Shown in pieces: positions 10,680 to 19,940 of a DNA stretch of 64,000 nucleotides (within the stretch, counting starts at the first letter, position 1; the number at the start of each line of letters is the position of its first letter). The translations under genes were made by a program, and so were the position numbers. Origin of the DNA: a bacterium (lineage in GTDB: Bacteria; UBA8248); the NCBI GenBank assembly GCA_022828125.1, contig JAJEJD010000019.1, positions 204,875 through 268,874 of the forward strand, in the 5' to 3' direction. The notes under the pieces were generated by a model that was not told where the DNA came from, searched no databases, and saw nothing but the letters and a program-made list of their open reading frames with translations.

Positions 10680-10988
10680 ATGACGATAGTTTTGACCGTT
10701 TTGCATGTAGCCGTTGCGATTTGCCTGATCCTCTCCGTACTTCTACAGGCGGGCAAGGCCGGCGGCATGGGCGCCGCCTTCGGCGGATCGAGCGACACGA
10801 TGTTCGGCACGCGGGGACCGGTGAACTTCCTGAGCAAGGTTACGACCGGCGCCGCCGTTCTCTTCATGGTGACCTCGCTTCTGCTCACCTACATCGGCTC
10901 GCATAACGCCAACCAGGGCGGTTCGATAGTTCCCGCCGCACCTGTGCAGACCGCACCGACCACACCTGCCGCCCCGGAAAAGAAATAG
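10680..10988 (+). CDS. secG: Preprotein translocase subunit SecG
   Basis: A 102-residue inner-membrane accessory subunit of the SecYEG channel. It has two membrane helices (about residues 3-22 and 53-74) joined by the conserved cytoplasmic loop ending G-G-S-S-D-T-M-F-G-T-R-G, and a short Pro/Ala-rich tail. It lies 13 bp after tpiA, the very common tpiA-secG order. RBS-like GAGAAAA precedes the ATG. Confidence 0.93.
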   Translation: MTIVLTVLHVAVAICLILSVLLQAGKAGGMGAAFGGSSDTMFGTRGPVNFLSKVTTGAAVLFMVTSLLLTYIGSHNANQGGSIVPAAPVQTAPTTPAAPEKK

Positions 10989-11030
10989 AGCGAGGCCGAC
11001 TCCTCTATTCAAGCGTTCTAAGGGCCGACG

Positions 11031-13109
11031 ATGCTGATCAAGCGCATCCTGCTGCTGCTCCCCATTCTCATCGCGGCCGCGTTGTTCCAGTCCTATTTCT
11101 GGGTGCCGACGTTCTCCGACCAGACCAAGGGCGGCAGCGACGAGCGCCTTCGCCAGTTCATCACCGGCTCCATCGGCGACGCGCAAATCCTGAACCCCAT
11201 CCTTCACGCCGACACGGCGAGCGGGGCCATCGTCGATCAGATATTCGAGGGCCTCATCGACAGGGACCGCGACCTCTCCTACCGGGGCCGTCTGGCCGCC
11301 TCGTGGAAAATCTACGAGGAGGCGTTCTTCGTGCCCCATCCCGAGGGGCCCGGCGCGAAGGCCCTGGCGGCGCGCATCGAGCGGGCGCGCGCCGAAGGCG
11401 GGGCGCAGTGGCTGAAAAACGTCGAAAAAATCGAAGCCGTCGCTCCCGCCGAGCAGAAAACGACGATTCGCACACCCCCGCCCAAGGGAGAGAAACAACC
11501 CGGCAAAAAAGAGGTCGTCATCGCCTATCCCGAGCGGGTGAAGGTGACACTCAAGAGCGTGGATCAGGACCTGTTCAAGCATCTGGAGAAGCTGCTGGGC
11601 GAGAAATGGGCCGCCAAGGACCCCGCTCGCTACATCAAGACCAAGCTGCCCGATAAACTGCTCCCCTTCGCCACTCGGCGCGTCAAGCTCACCGAGCACA
11701 ACCCGATCATCATCTTCAAGCTCAGACGCGGCGCGCGCTTTCACGACGGCCACGAGTTCGACTCCGGCGACGTGCGCTTCACCTACGAAGCCATCATGAA
11801 CCGCAAGAACCTCTCGCCCCGGGTGCCCGACTACGAGCCCGTCAAGCGCGTGGAGACGCCCGACAGGTTCACCGTCAAGATCACCTACAAGCGGCTCTAC
11901 TCCCCCGCTTTCGGCTCATGGGGCATGGGGATGCTGCCCGAACACCTGCTGAACGAGAAAAAGCTCGCCGAAGAAGCGAAGCAAAAGGGCAAGGACCCCA
12001 AGGCGTTCAGCCTGCGCGACAGCGCGTTCAACCGAAAGCCCGTCGGCACGGGGCCGTTCGTCTTCAAGGAATGGCGCTCGGACGAACTCATCCGCCTCGG
12101 GCGGAACGAGCATTATTGGGAGGGGCCGCCCGAGTATCACGAATACGTCTACCGAATCCTGCCGGATCCCCTCACGCAGGAGATCACCTTCTACGCGGGA
12201 ACGGTGGACCGCTACGGGGCGGGCGCGCACCAGGTCGAGCGCCTCAAGAAGGACCCGAGGTTCCAGGTGTTCTCGGGCCTCGGCTTCGGTTACACCTATG
12301 TCGGCTACAACCAGCGGCGCTGGCCGTTTCAGGACGCGCGCGTGCGCCGGGCGCTGGGCATGGCGGTGAACACCGCTCAGATTCACCGCTACGTGCTGAA
12401 CGGCGAGGCCGAGGACATTACCGGCCCGTTCGTGAAACAAAGCCCGCACTACAACAAAAAAATCAAGCCCGTGCCCTACGACCCCGAAGGCGCGGTGCGC
12501 CTGCTGCACGAGGCGGGGTTCAGGAAAAAAGACGGAATCCTGATGAAAGACGGCAAGCCCCTCGCATTCAACCTCATGACGAACCACGGCAACGAGATCA
12601 GGCGCGCCGTCGGCACCGTCGTGCAGGACGCCTGGAAGAAGATCGGCGTCAAGATCACCTTCTCACAGGTCGAGTGGGCGGTGTTCATCCGAAAGCACGT
12701 CAACCAGCTCAATTTCGACGCCGTCGTCCTCGGCTGGAGCATGGGCCTCGACCCCGACCTCTACCAGATCTGGCACTCGAGCCAGACGAACAAGGGCCAG
12801 CTCAACTTCGTGGGCTACAAGAACCCCAAAGCCGACGACCTCATCATCAAGATCCGCCAGGAATACGATCTGGCGAAACAGGTCCGCTACGCGCACGCGC
12901 TCCACAGCATCATCGCGGCGGATCAGCCATACACGTTCCTCTACGTCGGCAAGTGGACAGCGCTGCTCGACAGGAAAATCGCCATCGCCCGGCGTCTCAG
13001 GAGCGGAAAGTTGCGGCCCGAAAAAATCCGTCCCACCATCACGGGGAGCTATTCGTTCGATTTCAACGAGTGGCTGAAATTCCCCAAAATCCCCCGGTTC
13101 GAGAACTAA
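11031..13109 (+). CDS. Family 5 extracellular solute-binding protein, long form
   Basis: Peptide/oligopeptide-type ABC transporter binding protein of 692 residues, longer than the usual 500-600. An N-terminal hydrophobic segment (residues ~4-20) acts as signal or anchor; no lipobox cysteine is seen. The family core is recognisable: I-L-N-P-I-L-H (~53), LRRGARFHDG (~227-236) and the V-R-R-A-L-G-M-A-V-N region (~442). Between residues ~105 and ~220 is an extra Lys/Glu/Pro-rich stretch replacing the short linker normally found before F-x-L-R. Two permease genes follow with 1-bp and overlapping junctions. Confidence 0.88.
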   Translation: MLIKRILLLLPILIAAALFQSYFWVPTFSDQTKGGSDERLRQFITGSIGDAQILNPILHADTASGAIVDQIFEGLIDRDRDLSYRGRLAASWKIYEEAFFVPHPEGPGAKALAARIERARAEGGAQWLKNVEKIEAVAPAEQKTTIRTPPPKGEKQPGKKEVVIAYPERVKVTLKSVDQDLFKHLEKLLGEKWAAKDPARYIKTKLPDKLLPFATRRVKLTEHNPIIIFKLRRGARFHDGHEFDSGDVRFTYEAIMNRKNLSPRVPDYEPVKRVETPDRFTVKITYKRLYSPAFGSWGMGMLPEHLLNEKKLAEEAKQKGKDPKAFSLRDSAFNRKPVGTGPFVFKEWRSDELIRLGRNEHYWEGPPEYHEYVYRILPDPLTQEITFYAGTVDRYGAGAHQVERLKKDPRFQVFSGLGFGYTYVGYNQRRWPFQDARVRRALGMAVNTAQIHRYVLNGEAEDITGPFVKQSPHYNKKIKPVPYDPEGAVRLLHEAGFRKKDGILMKDGKPLAFNLMTNHGNEIRRAVGTVVQDAWKKIGVKITFSQVEWAVFIRKHVNQLNFDAVVLGWSMGLDPDLYQIWHSSQTNKGQLNFVGYKNPKADDLIIKIRQEYDLAKQVRYAHALHSIIAADQPYTFLYVGKWTALLDRKIAIARRLRSGKLRPEKIRPTITGSYSFDFNEWLKFPKIPRFEN

Positions 13110-13110
13110 C

Positions 13111-14106
13111 GTGGGCGCCTACATCATCCGCACGAGCCTGTTCAAGCTGGCGACGCTTTTCATCATCTCGGTCGTGAGCTTCCTCATCATCCATCTCGCG
13201 CCCGGCGAGCCGAGCCAGATCGACCCCCTGAACCCGCGCTTCACCCAGGAAGACCTCGCGCGCTACCGCGCCGCCTTCGACCTCGACAAGCCGCTGCCGG
13301 TGCAATACTGGCTCTTCTACAAGAAATTCTTCACCGGCGAACTCACGAGCTTGAAGGACAACCAGCCGGTTTTCGGGAAGATATGGCGGCGCTTCCTCAT
13401 CAGCCTGCCCCTGTTCGTCGTGGGCACCATCATCACCTGGTGCCTCTCGTTTCCGCTGGGAATCGCGGGCGCGCTGCGGCGCTACAGCGTATTCGACCGC
13501 TCCACCACCTTCATGAGCTATCTCATGATCTCGATGCCGAGCTTCTTCCTGGCCTACATCCTCATCATCGCCGTCGTCCAGGGGTTCACGCTGCCCTTCA
13601 TCGACTACCGCGTGCCGGGCCTGGAAGTTTCCGTGCTGGGCATCGAGACTTTCGGACGGGGCGAGGTCTCTCCCCTGTTCCGGATCAACGACCGCGTCTG
13701 GCATCTGGTGCTGCCGAGCCTCGTGGGCGCGATAGGGGGCATCGCCGTGCTCTCGCGCTACGTGCGCGGCCAGATGATAGAGGTGGTGGATTCGGACTTC
13801 ATCCGCACGGCCCACTCCAAGGGACTGGATGAGGACACCGTGAACTACGTGCACGTCCTGAGAAACGCGGCCCTTCCCTTCGTCACCATGTTCGGCCTCA
13901 TCCTGCCGGGGCTGATCGGCGGCTCGGTCATCATCGAGAACATCTTCGCGTGGCCCGGCATGGGTCGGCTGGGCTTCGAGGCCGTGCTGGCGCGGGATTA
14001 CCCGGTCATCCTGAGCCTGAACTTCATCTCCGCCATTCTGGTCGTCATCGGCACGTTCATCTCGGACGTCCTGCTCGTCGTCGTCGACCCGAGGATCCGC
14101 CTATGA
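13111..14106 (+). CDS. ABC transporter permease, DppB/OppB type
   Basis: A 331-residue inner-membrane permease. The N-terminal L-I-I-H-L-A-P-G-(E)-P motif (~residues 27-36) is typical of OppB/DppB proteins. The EAA loop, with D-F-I-R-T-A-H-S-K-G-L near 229-239, is the contact site for the ATPase, and the C-terminus ends in V-D-P-R-I-R-L. GTG start at 13111, one base after the stop of the binding-protein gene, implies coupling. No ATPase gene is found on either side. Confidence 0.92.
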   Translation: MGAYIIRTSLFKLATLFIISVVSFLIIHLAPGEPSQIDPLNPRFTQEDLARYRAAFDLDKPLPVQYWLFYKKFFTGELTSLKDNQPVFGKIWRRFLISLPLFVVGTIITWCLSFPLGIAGALRRYSVFDRSTTFMSYLMISMPSFFLAYILIIAVVQGFTLPFIDYRVPGLEVSVLGIETFGRGEVSPLFRINDRVWHLVLPSLVGAIGGIAVLSRYVRGQMIEVVDSDFIRTAHSKGLDEDTVNYVHVLRNAALPFVTMFGLILPGLIGGSVIIENIFAWPGMGRLGFEAVLARDYPVILSLNFISAILVVIGTFISDVLLVVVDPRIRL

Positions 14107-15605
14107 ACGAGACGCTCGAAATGCGTGAGATGATCGAGGAGATGGGGGAAGAACTTACCCCCGGCCAGCGCGTTTGGCGGCATCTTCAGAAAAACCGCAT
14201 GGCGATGGCGGGCGGCGTCGTGCTGGTGATCTTCTTCGCCCTGGCGGCGATTGGCTTCGTCAATTCCGCCCTCATGAGCGAGCCGATGTTCGACGCGAAC
14301 GTCGTGCGCCTGCCGGACAAGCTCATGGCCCCCTTCTCCGCCCCGAACGTGGAGCAGGTTCCCAAAGAAAACCTCCCGCGCCTGGGGATATACGTGTTCG
14401 GCACCGACGATCTGGGCCGCGACGTGTTCGCCAGGATGCTCGAGGGCACCTTCATCTCGATGTCGGTGGGCTTCGTGGCTATCGGCATCGCCACCCTGCT
14501 GGGCGTCGCGATAGGCGGAATCGCAGGCTTCTACGGAGAGATCAAGCCGAGCGGCGCGCCGCTCTTCGGCTTCACCGGCGCGGGCCTCACCGGCTACGCC
14601 GTATGGAACGAACTGGGGTTTCTGGCTTTGCTCTTCTGTGCGATAGGCGGGGGCGCAGGATTATCGGTGCGCCGCGACGGGCGCTCCCTGTTCCTGGAGG
14701 GCATGATCTTCGGCGCGCTGCTGGGCCTGGCGTTCGGTCCGTTCGATCCGTTCGGGTTCAGCGGCTTCACCTCCGACTCGGGCCTCCTGGTGCGCACGCC
14801 CTACTGGCGCGAGGGATTCCTGGGCGCGGCCTGCCTCTTGACGCTCGCCGCATTCGGCGGGGCGCAGGGCGCGAACGCGGAGGAAAGCGCGGCGGACGGC
14901 TTCTCCCTGAGCGCCGTGTTCGGCGGAGGCCTCACCTATTTCCTCTTGTTCCTCGCAGGCCTGTATATCGCCTATCCGGGCCAAGCGTCGCACGCCTGGA
15001 CGAGCATCGCGGGGGCGGCGGTTTTCGTGTATCTCTATCAGCGGTTCGACGTCACCGGGCGTCTCGGGCAATTCCGCCTGCCCAAGGTGGACGTCATCTA
15101 CACCACCATTGTGGACGTGCAGCTCTCGTTCCCCTCGTTTTTCGTGCTGCTCACCATCCTCGCCCTCGTGACGCCCAACATCTGGATCATCATGGTGGTC
15201 ATCGGCGTCCTCGGCTGGGTGGGGCCGGCGCGTTTCGTGCGCGCGGAGATCCTCTCGCTCAGGGAGCAGCCCTTCGTGGAGTCCGCGCGCGCCTCGGGCG
15301 GCTCGGACAGGCTCATCATCTTCCGCTACTTGATCCCCAATTCGCTGGCGCCCGTCCTGGTCTCGGCCACCATCGGCATCGCGGGCGCGATCCTCACCGA
15401 AGCGAGCCTGAGCTTCCTGGGCTTCGGCGTTCCGCCGCCCCAGGCGAGCTGGGGGAACATCTTCTCGGACGGCAAGAAATACATCTTCGACGCCCCCTGG
15501 CTCACCTTCATCCCGGGTTCGGCGATACTCATCGTCATGCTCGCCTTCAACCTCTTCGGCGAGGGCCTGCGCGACGCCATGAACCCGAGGGCGAACTCCA
15601 GATAG
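14103..15605 (+). CDS. ABC transporter permease, DppC type, with large membrane insertion
   Basis: A 500-residue partner permease; the ATG at 14103 overlaps the stop of the previous gene (ATGA). The core is DppC/OppC-like: F-G-T-D-D-L-G-R-D-V-F near residue 99-109, an EAA loop with F-V-E-S-A-R-A-S-G near 392, and G-L-R-D-A-M-N-P at the end. Ordinary members have about 280-310 residues. Here about 180 residues (roughly 145-325) are inserted between the G-I-A-G-F-Y-G segment and the K-V-D-V-I-Y region, which are nearly contiguous in relatives. The insert contains about four or five extra hydrophobic helices and a Gly-rich loop. Confidence 0.9.
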   Translation: MNETLEMREMIEEMGEELTPGQRVWRHLQKNRMAMAGGVVLVIFFALAAIGFVNSALMSEPMFDANVVRLPDKLMAPFSAPNVEQVPKENLPRLGIYVFGTDDLGRDVFARMLEGTFISMSVGFVAIGIATLLGVAIGGIAGFYGEIKPSGAPLFGFTGAGLTGYAVWNELGFLALLFCAIGGGAGLSVRRDGRSLFLEGMIFGALLGLAFGPFDPFGFSGFTSDSGLLVRTPYWREGFLGAACLLTLAAFGGAQGANAEESAADGFSLSAVFGGGLTYFLLFLAGLYIAYPGQASHAWTSIAGAAVFVYLYQRFDVTGRLGQFRLPKVDVIYTTIVDVQLSFPSFFVLLTILALVTPNIWIIMVVIGVLGWVGPARFVRAEILSLREQPFVESARASGGSDRLIIFRYLIPNSLAPVLVSATIGIAGAILTEASLSFLGFGVPPPQASWGNIFSDGKKYIFDAPWLTFIPGSAILIVMLAFNLFGEGLRDAMNPRANSR

Positions 15606-15637
15606 TGTCTTGCGACGGGAAAGCGGATCGGGAGGCG

Positions 15638-15667
15638 TTGACAGCGCGGCGCGCGCGACGCTATATA
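15638..15667 (+). promoter_or_regulatory. Promoter of tRNA-Leu
   Basis: A perfect TTGACA (15638-15643) and TATATA (15662-15667) with an 18-base spacer end 47 nt before the tRNA, giving a leader of about 40 nt. The spacer is a GCGC-rich stretch that could act as a stringent-type discriminator region; that is inference. Confidence 0.6.
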
Positions 15668-15714
15668 GCCTCTTGGCCTGAGCGTTGCCCCGGATGAAAA
15701 TTCTCAGGCTTCAT

Positions 15715-15801
15715 GCCCAAGTGGTGGAATTGGTAGACACGCTAGCTTGAGGGGCTAGTGGGGGCAACCCCGTGTCGGTTCGAGTCCGGCCTTGGGCACC
15801 A
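15715..15801 (+). tRNA. tRNA-Leu (anticodon GAG)
   Basis: An 87-nt class II tRNA. Acceptor GCCCAAG pairs with CTTGGGC, followed by discriminator A and an encoded CCA. The anticodon stem CTAGC/GCTAG encloses TTGAGGG, giving GAG, which reads CTC and CTT. The long variable arm (GTGGGGGCAACCCCGT) and T-arm GGTTCGAGTCC are typical for leucine. The gene sits at the left edge of the AT-rich island, a usual integration site, but I found no long copy of its 3' end further right. Confidence 0.97.
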
Positions 15802-15986
15802 ACATACCATTCCTCACGTTTCCGTGAATCGCCTCACATGCATCAAAACCCTTTGAAATACAGGGAGTTATCTTTCGCATGAATTACCACAGCCCCCATG
15901 AATTCCCGGTACGGATGCGAAATTAGAGGGAACGCATAAAGAACTCAACGCAGTGAAGGCAAAATTCAATCAAAATCAGGAGTAAC

Positions 15987-16058
15987 ATGCGGGATTTGTT
16001 TCCAGGCACTCAAGCTGTAGCGTCACCCGAGCGAGCTTCTATAATTATAACTTTCTAA
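15987..16058 (+). other. Possible 23-codon ORF or 5' gene stub
   Basis: AGGAG at 15978-15982 precedes ATG at 15987; the frame reads MRDLFPGTQ then ends at TAA 16056 after 23 codons, overlapping the end of the convergent kinase gene. It could be the 5' end of a gene cut off when the AT-rich island arrived, or a chance ORF. The rest of 15802-15986 shows nothing recognisable. Confidence 0.25.
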
Positions 16059-18823
16059 CCCAATATATCCTGGAGATATCTCGTAAATGTCTTCTCATCA
16101 TTTTCAGATGAGAAGTCGGAATGTTTCATATCTTCTATATTGGTCGTGTTCATCGCAAGCAATTCGTTCCTGTGAATGTCATATAGTTTTGCAATATTGT
16201 CTTCCAGTTCATCCGCAAAATTGAGCAAAAATACGTATAATTTTTCCTCCGCTTGCTCGTCTTGCTCATGGCGACTTTCGGCTTTGATAAGGAGTTGGAG
16301 GTAAATTCTTGTCAATAATGTTTTCACATCCACCACTGTCTTTCTCTCAGGAACGCTGGGATTTACAGAAAAAATATCCAAAAAAGAACCTGTTTTGGGG
16401 GAAGAGGAATGATTGATTTTATCCAGCTTAGGGAATTTTTTCTTAATATTGAATTCGAGAAGAGCAGACCATACGACATCGGGGATGGCCCCGTCATCGT
16501 GTGTCCCGTCGACAAAAAAGAGGTGCTGCATGTAGGTTGCCATGATTGACAAGTAATAGCTCATCGGGACTAGACGCCTGCAAAGAGTACCTCTCGTCCT
16601 TCCCATCTTTTCCAGATCTGAAATAGTATTCATGTCGCTCGGGCTGGCAATTTGCTGACCACTAGGCGTGCCTGGAGATCCTTCGTTAGGAAGAGTGACC
16701 TCTTTTACCTTCATGATTTGAACCATATCAGCGGAATAGATTTCAACTATTTCGCAGAGTTGCGGCCTACCGCGACTATCGATGATCCTAAGCAAATCCC
16801 CTTTGCGATTGCGACGCCAGATTGGCACCGATTCCGTATAACGGACTTTGACATTTAGCATCTTCTCCGTGTTGTTCTTGATTGTTTTCTCGTTCACTTC
16901 CCGGAGCTCTTCCTGGCTCGCTGCAGTGGTCTGTTTATCATTGTTTTTCTGGACTCTATCTACAACTACGTCTACTGACCTCTCGGAAAATTTTTCATAA
17001 ATCGGCGTGTAATTATCCGTGTCAGACCCCCCATTTGCACGCGATGCAGACCCGGAACGAACTGCGCGCAGATAATCCTCCTCCGACCCAAAACGGCTGA
17101 CGACAGGTACAATACCCGTATTGTTAAAACGAAGGTTCTCCGGTCTAATATTATAAAAGAAAGCACCCTGATTACGGTTTCTGCCGACCATCTCCACAAG
17201 TTGGCGAAACCGCAAAGCACCCCAAAGCATGCGCTTACCGATAGGCATCGCTCGTGTTTTCTCAATATCACTCAAAATGCTGGATGTTGTTTCTGTAGTT
17301 TCAATTTTGAACTCTTCACCCTTCCAGATCGGGTTGCTATCTAACATGGTCGCCAAAATCGCCTCTTCATCCACTAAATTGGCCAAGTCTTCGTAGACAG
17401 TTAAGAAGAGTTTCTGGCGATCAACTTCTCCTTTTTTGTTTCTTGCTTTTTCATAATATGAGTCGGATGGTCGGGACAACATGCATCGCAACAAAACAGA
17501 GATAATCTCGGGGGACGGATACCGGTTTTGCACTTCGTCCCGAACCTGCTCGAAAAGAGACGCGAGGTCAGGGGATGTAGAACTGGTATTCGTCGCCGCC
17601 CGATAATCCTCGACGATTTGGTTCACAGTGGGTACTTGCTCACCTTCGAAGTGATCCCTATGCCGCAAGTAGTCATAAAAGCATTCCGGTGACTTGCCAC
17701 CCGTTAAAAGGTCGAACAAAATGGCGCCGACGCCGAATATATCGGTACGAGGCGAGGGCTTCTTGTAAAACATCACCTGGGTCTTATTGTCTTCCGATTC
17801 TTTCTCCCCTGCGGATTGAAGGGTAATTTTTGATCTTTCTTCAGACATGTGTTCGACTTTTTCAACTGTGTATCCTATTTTCCTTGAATCTTTCGAAAAC
17901 TCGGCGATGTCGCCCTTTTCAATAAGTGTATCGCGAAACTTTCTGTCGCTCGTCTTAAGAACAAGAGTCCTTTTATTTTCGCCAAAGCTAACCTTGACTT
18001 CGCATACATCGAAATAGTCTTTCTGCTCTGGAGATCGGTAATGCCTTGTCCCCAATGGCAACCCAGCTTCATAGCCTGATTCTTGCGCACGTAGATTGGT
18101 TTCAAGAAATCCGAAATCGCCCAGTGCCACTTCAACCGTATTGGCAACATTTTTCATCATCACGTTCGCAGGCTTGATATCATGATGGTAGAGATCAGCC
18201 GAGTGGAGTGCGCGCAGACCAATGACGATTTGACCGATAATACAAAGAATCTGACGTTCACGCTCTGCAACGGTGAGGCGCCTGAGTATTTCATAGCCGG
18301 GTCGACCCGGATTTTCCTCGATTTCCCCATTCACTCGGCGTTTGGGTGGGGCACCTATTTCCAGAACATCCTTCAATGTACATTCATAGTAGGGCATCAC
18401 AAGGGCTTTGTTCGAAACGGCAACACCCAGTGTTTTAAATTCTTCTTTAAGGTTATTAAACGCTTTGCTATCCTCAAATTTATCGGTCCAAGCTTCTGAG
18501 AGAACCAGCTTGGATATGAGGCTCACATTATCACCCTCTTCCAACTTTTTCCGTACGTTCATCCCGGAACGCATCTCAGCCCAATTGCGCTTTTCCGTTA
18601 TAGAATCATTATTTTTGACAGGATAAAATAATTTGACAGCACATCTTGTGTTTCCTGGTCCTCTGGCCTCGAAAACTGACCCATAAGTTCCGTCTCCAAG
18701 CTTACGCGGAATTCCTTTATCATCGACGATGAACTTGTAATTCAGTTCTTGTGCGTTATTCTCATCCGATGTCTGGGCCTTAAAACTATATTTTTCGTCC
18801 ATTTTCTTTTCCATCTCATTCAT
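16055..18823 (-). CDS. Eukaryotic-like Ser/Thr protein kinase with inserted domain
   Basis: A 922-residue predicted kinase from AT-rich DNA. The kinase domain (about residues 35-400) has the Gly-loop LGDGTYGSVF (42-51), ATP lysine in AVK (64), catalytic loop HHDIKPANVM (D215, N220), D236 of DFG, and a P-E motif at 265-266. About 95 residues separate that P-E from the subdomain IX aspartate (T-D-I-F-G, ~361), where relatives have about 12-15. The insertion is rich in short beta-like stretches. The C-terminal ~500 residues match nothing I know and lack membrane helices. ATG at 18823 is chosen for GGGAG six bases upstream; it overlaps the stop of the upstream gene by eight bases, so the two are coupled. 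Confidence 0.85.
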   Translation of the reverse strand: MNEMEKKMDEKYSFKAQTSDENNAQELNYKFIVDDKGIPRKLGDGTYGSVFEARGPGNTRCAVKLFYPVKNNDSITEKRNWAEMRSGMNVRKKLEEGDNVSLISKLVLSEAWTDKFEDSKAFNNLKEEFKTLGVAVSNKALVMPYYECTLKDVLEIGAPPKRRVNGEIEENPGRPGYEILRRLTVAERERQILCIIGQIVIGLRALHSADLYHHDIKPANVMMKNVANTVEVALGDFGFLETNLRAQESGYEAGLPLGTRHYRSPEQKDYFDVCEVKVSFGENKRTLVLKTSDRKFRDTLIEKGDIAEFSKDSRKIGYTVEKVEHMSEERSKITLQSAGEKESEDNKTQVMFYKKPSPRTDIFGVGAILFDLLTGGKSPECFYDYLRHRDHFEGEQVPTVNQIVEDYRAATNTSSTSPDLASLFEQVRDEVQNRYPSPEIISVLLRCMLSRPSDSYYEKARNKKGEVDRQKLFLTVYEDLANLVDEEAILATMLDSNPIWKGEEFKIETTETTSSILSDIEKTRAMPIGKRMLWGALRFRQLVEMVGRNRNQGAFFYNIRPENLRFNNTGIVPVVSRFGSEEDYLRAVRSGSASRANGGSDTDNYTPIYEKFSERSVDVVVDRVQKNNDKQTTAASQEELREVNEKTIKNNTEKMLNVKVRYTESVPIWRRNRKGDLLRIIDSRGRPQLCEIVEIYSADMVQIMKVKEVTLPNEGSPGTPSGQQIASPSDMNTISDLEKMGRTRGTLCRRLVPMSYYLSIMATYMQHLFFVDGTHDDGAIPDVVWSALLEFNIKKKFPKLDKINHSSSPKTGSFLDIFSVNPSVPERKTVVDVKTLLTRIYLQLLIKAESRHEQDEQAEEKLYVFLLNFADELEDNIAKLYDIHRNELLAMNTTNIEDMKHSDFSSENDEKTFTRYLQDILG

Positions 18824-19589
18824 TCCCATCTCCCAATGCACGCCTAATCAGCAGCAGGAAGTGCTGTGGATACAGGTCTTCCCTACTTAGATCTTGTCGA
18901 ATCAGCCACCACGCAGCTTCATAGGCATCTTCTTCCACTGTTACCAGAATGGAGTCCGCTGCGGTGTTTTTCTCTCCGATGCGATTTGCGCTACTCAATG
19001 GAAAACGCCGGAACGACCACCGGATCTTCTTATTACTGCCCTGAACAAGACGCCCGCGCGTATTGAAGGGAATGCGTTGTATGCCACTCTCGATTGCAAC
19101 CGGTTTCGAGTTATTCTCAGGATCAATAAATAGTGTTTGCTTTGTACCCATGGCATCGAACAGGGTGAATGCTACGGAGTGGTCTTTCGGCATCACAATG
19201 ACCCTCACCCGAAAGGCAATCTCGAATTCGCCTAATTTTCCACTCCGTGTATCGAAAATAAAATGAGGAGCCAAACGATAGTGCACGGCAACAGCTTCCT
19301 CACTTTCTTGCTCTTTATGGTCTTGACTGTCTACAGTGGCCTCGGTGATGGACAAGTCAACCTCGTTGCCCTTGCTATCCACGAGCGTCAGAGGTAACGG
19401 CGCAGTATTATCCTGTTCATTGAGCACATTTTTGATGTTGATTGAAAAATTCTCGATCTTAAGTAAGCTCGCATCAGAAAAATCAAAGTTGAAATTTGCC
19501 AGGCTCGGCTGTATCGCTAAACCTTGGCCGCCAGCTAGTAAGGAGACAAAGAAGCCTACTATCTTTGAAAATAAAACTTGCTCAGACAT
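18816..19589 (-). CDS. Hypothetical protein, partner of the kinase
   Basis: A 257-residue protein I do not recognise. A hydrophobic stretch at residues ~8-26 could be an N-terminal anchor or a buried helix; the rest alternates short hydrophobic strands with polar turns and looks beta-rich. It ends overlapping the kinase start. ATG at 19589 has GAGAGGCAGTATC upstream; an upstream in-frame start at 19634 is less likely. AT-rich codon use matches the kinase and differs from the chromosome around it, so both genes probably arrived together. The kinase may phosphorylate or be regulated by this protein (inference). Confidence 0.7.
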   Translation of the reverse strand: MSEQVLFSKIVGFFVSLLAGGQGLAIQPSLANFNFDFSDASLLKIENFSINIKNVLNEQDNTAPLPLTLVDSKGNEVDLSITEATVDSQDHKEQESEEAVAVHYRLAPHFIFDTRSGKLGEFEIAFRVRVIVMPKDHSVAFTLFDAMGTKQTLFIDPENNSKPVAIESGIQRIPFNTRGRLVQGSNKKIRWSFRRFPLSSANRIGEKNTAADSILVTVEEDAYEAAWWLIRQDLSREDLYPQHFLLLIRRALGDGNE

Positions 19590-19747
19590 GATACTGCCTC
19601 TCTCGAAGCACCCCTCAAAACATAACGGCACCACACTTGTTCCTACTTTGTAGTTTTAGGCGCCTACGTCATAGATAGTGAAATCGATCGTCACAACTTT
19701 AAGCATCAAATTGCAGGGTCGCGTTGAGGAAATGTCTCTTTTAGGTT

Positions 19748-19801
19748 ATTAAATAGTACATCTAAATAGAAGTCAAGTGATGCGAATCAAATCTATTTGA
19801 T
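19748..19801 (-). promoter_or_regulatory. Promoter and palindrome upstream of the kinase cassette
   Basis: On the minus strand TTGACT (19771-19776) and TTTAAT (19748-19753) are 17 bases apart. Just upstream, 19786-19801 is the palindrome ATCAAA-TCTA-TTTGAT. The promoter leaves a leader of about 150 nt before the first gene. The palindrome is a candidate operator or activator site. Confidence 0.45.
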
Positions 19802-19940
19802 TTAATTCAACACATTTTGCTAGTCGCCGAAAACAACCCGCGCTTTTTCTGTGGCGAAAACATCGCCCTGAGACCTATATTGTGAATACAGGTGAGCGAT
19901 ATCTCTCTCGCGCGAGCCGGAGCCGCCGAAGGAGATCGGC

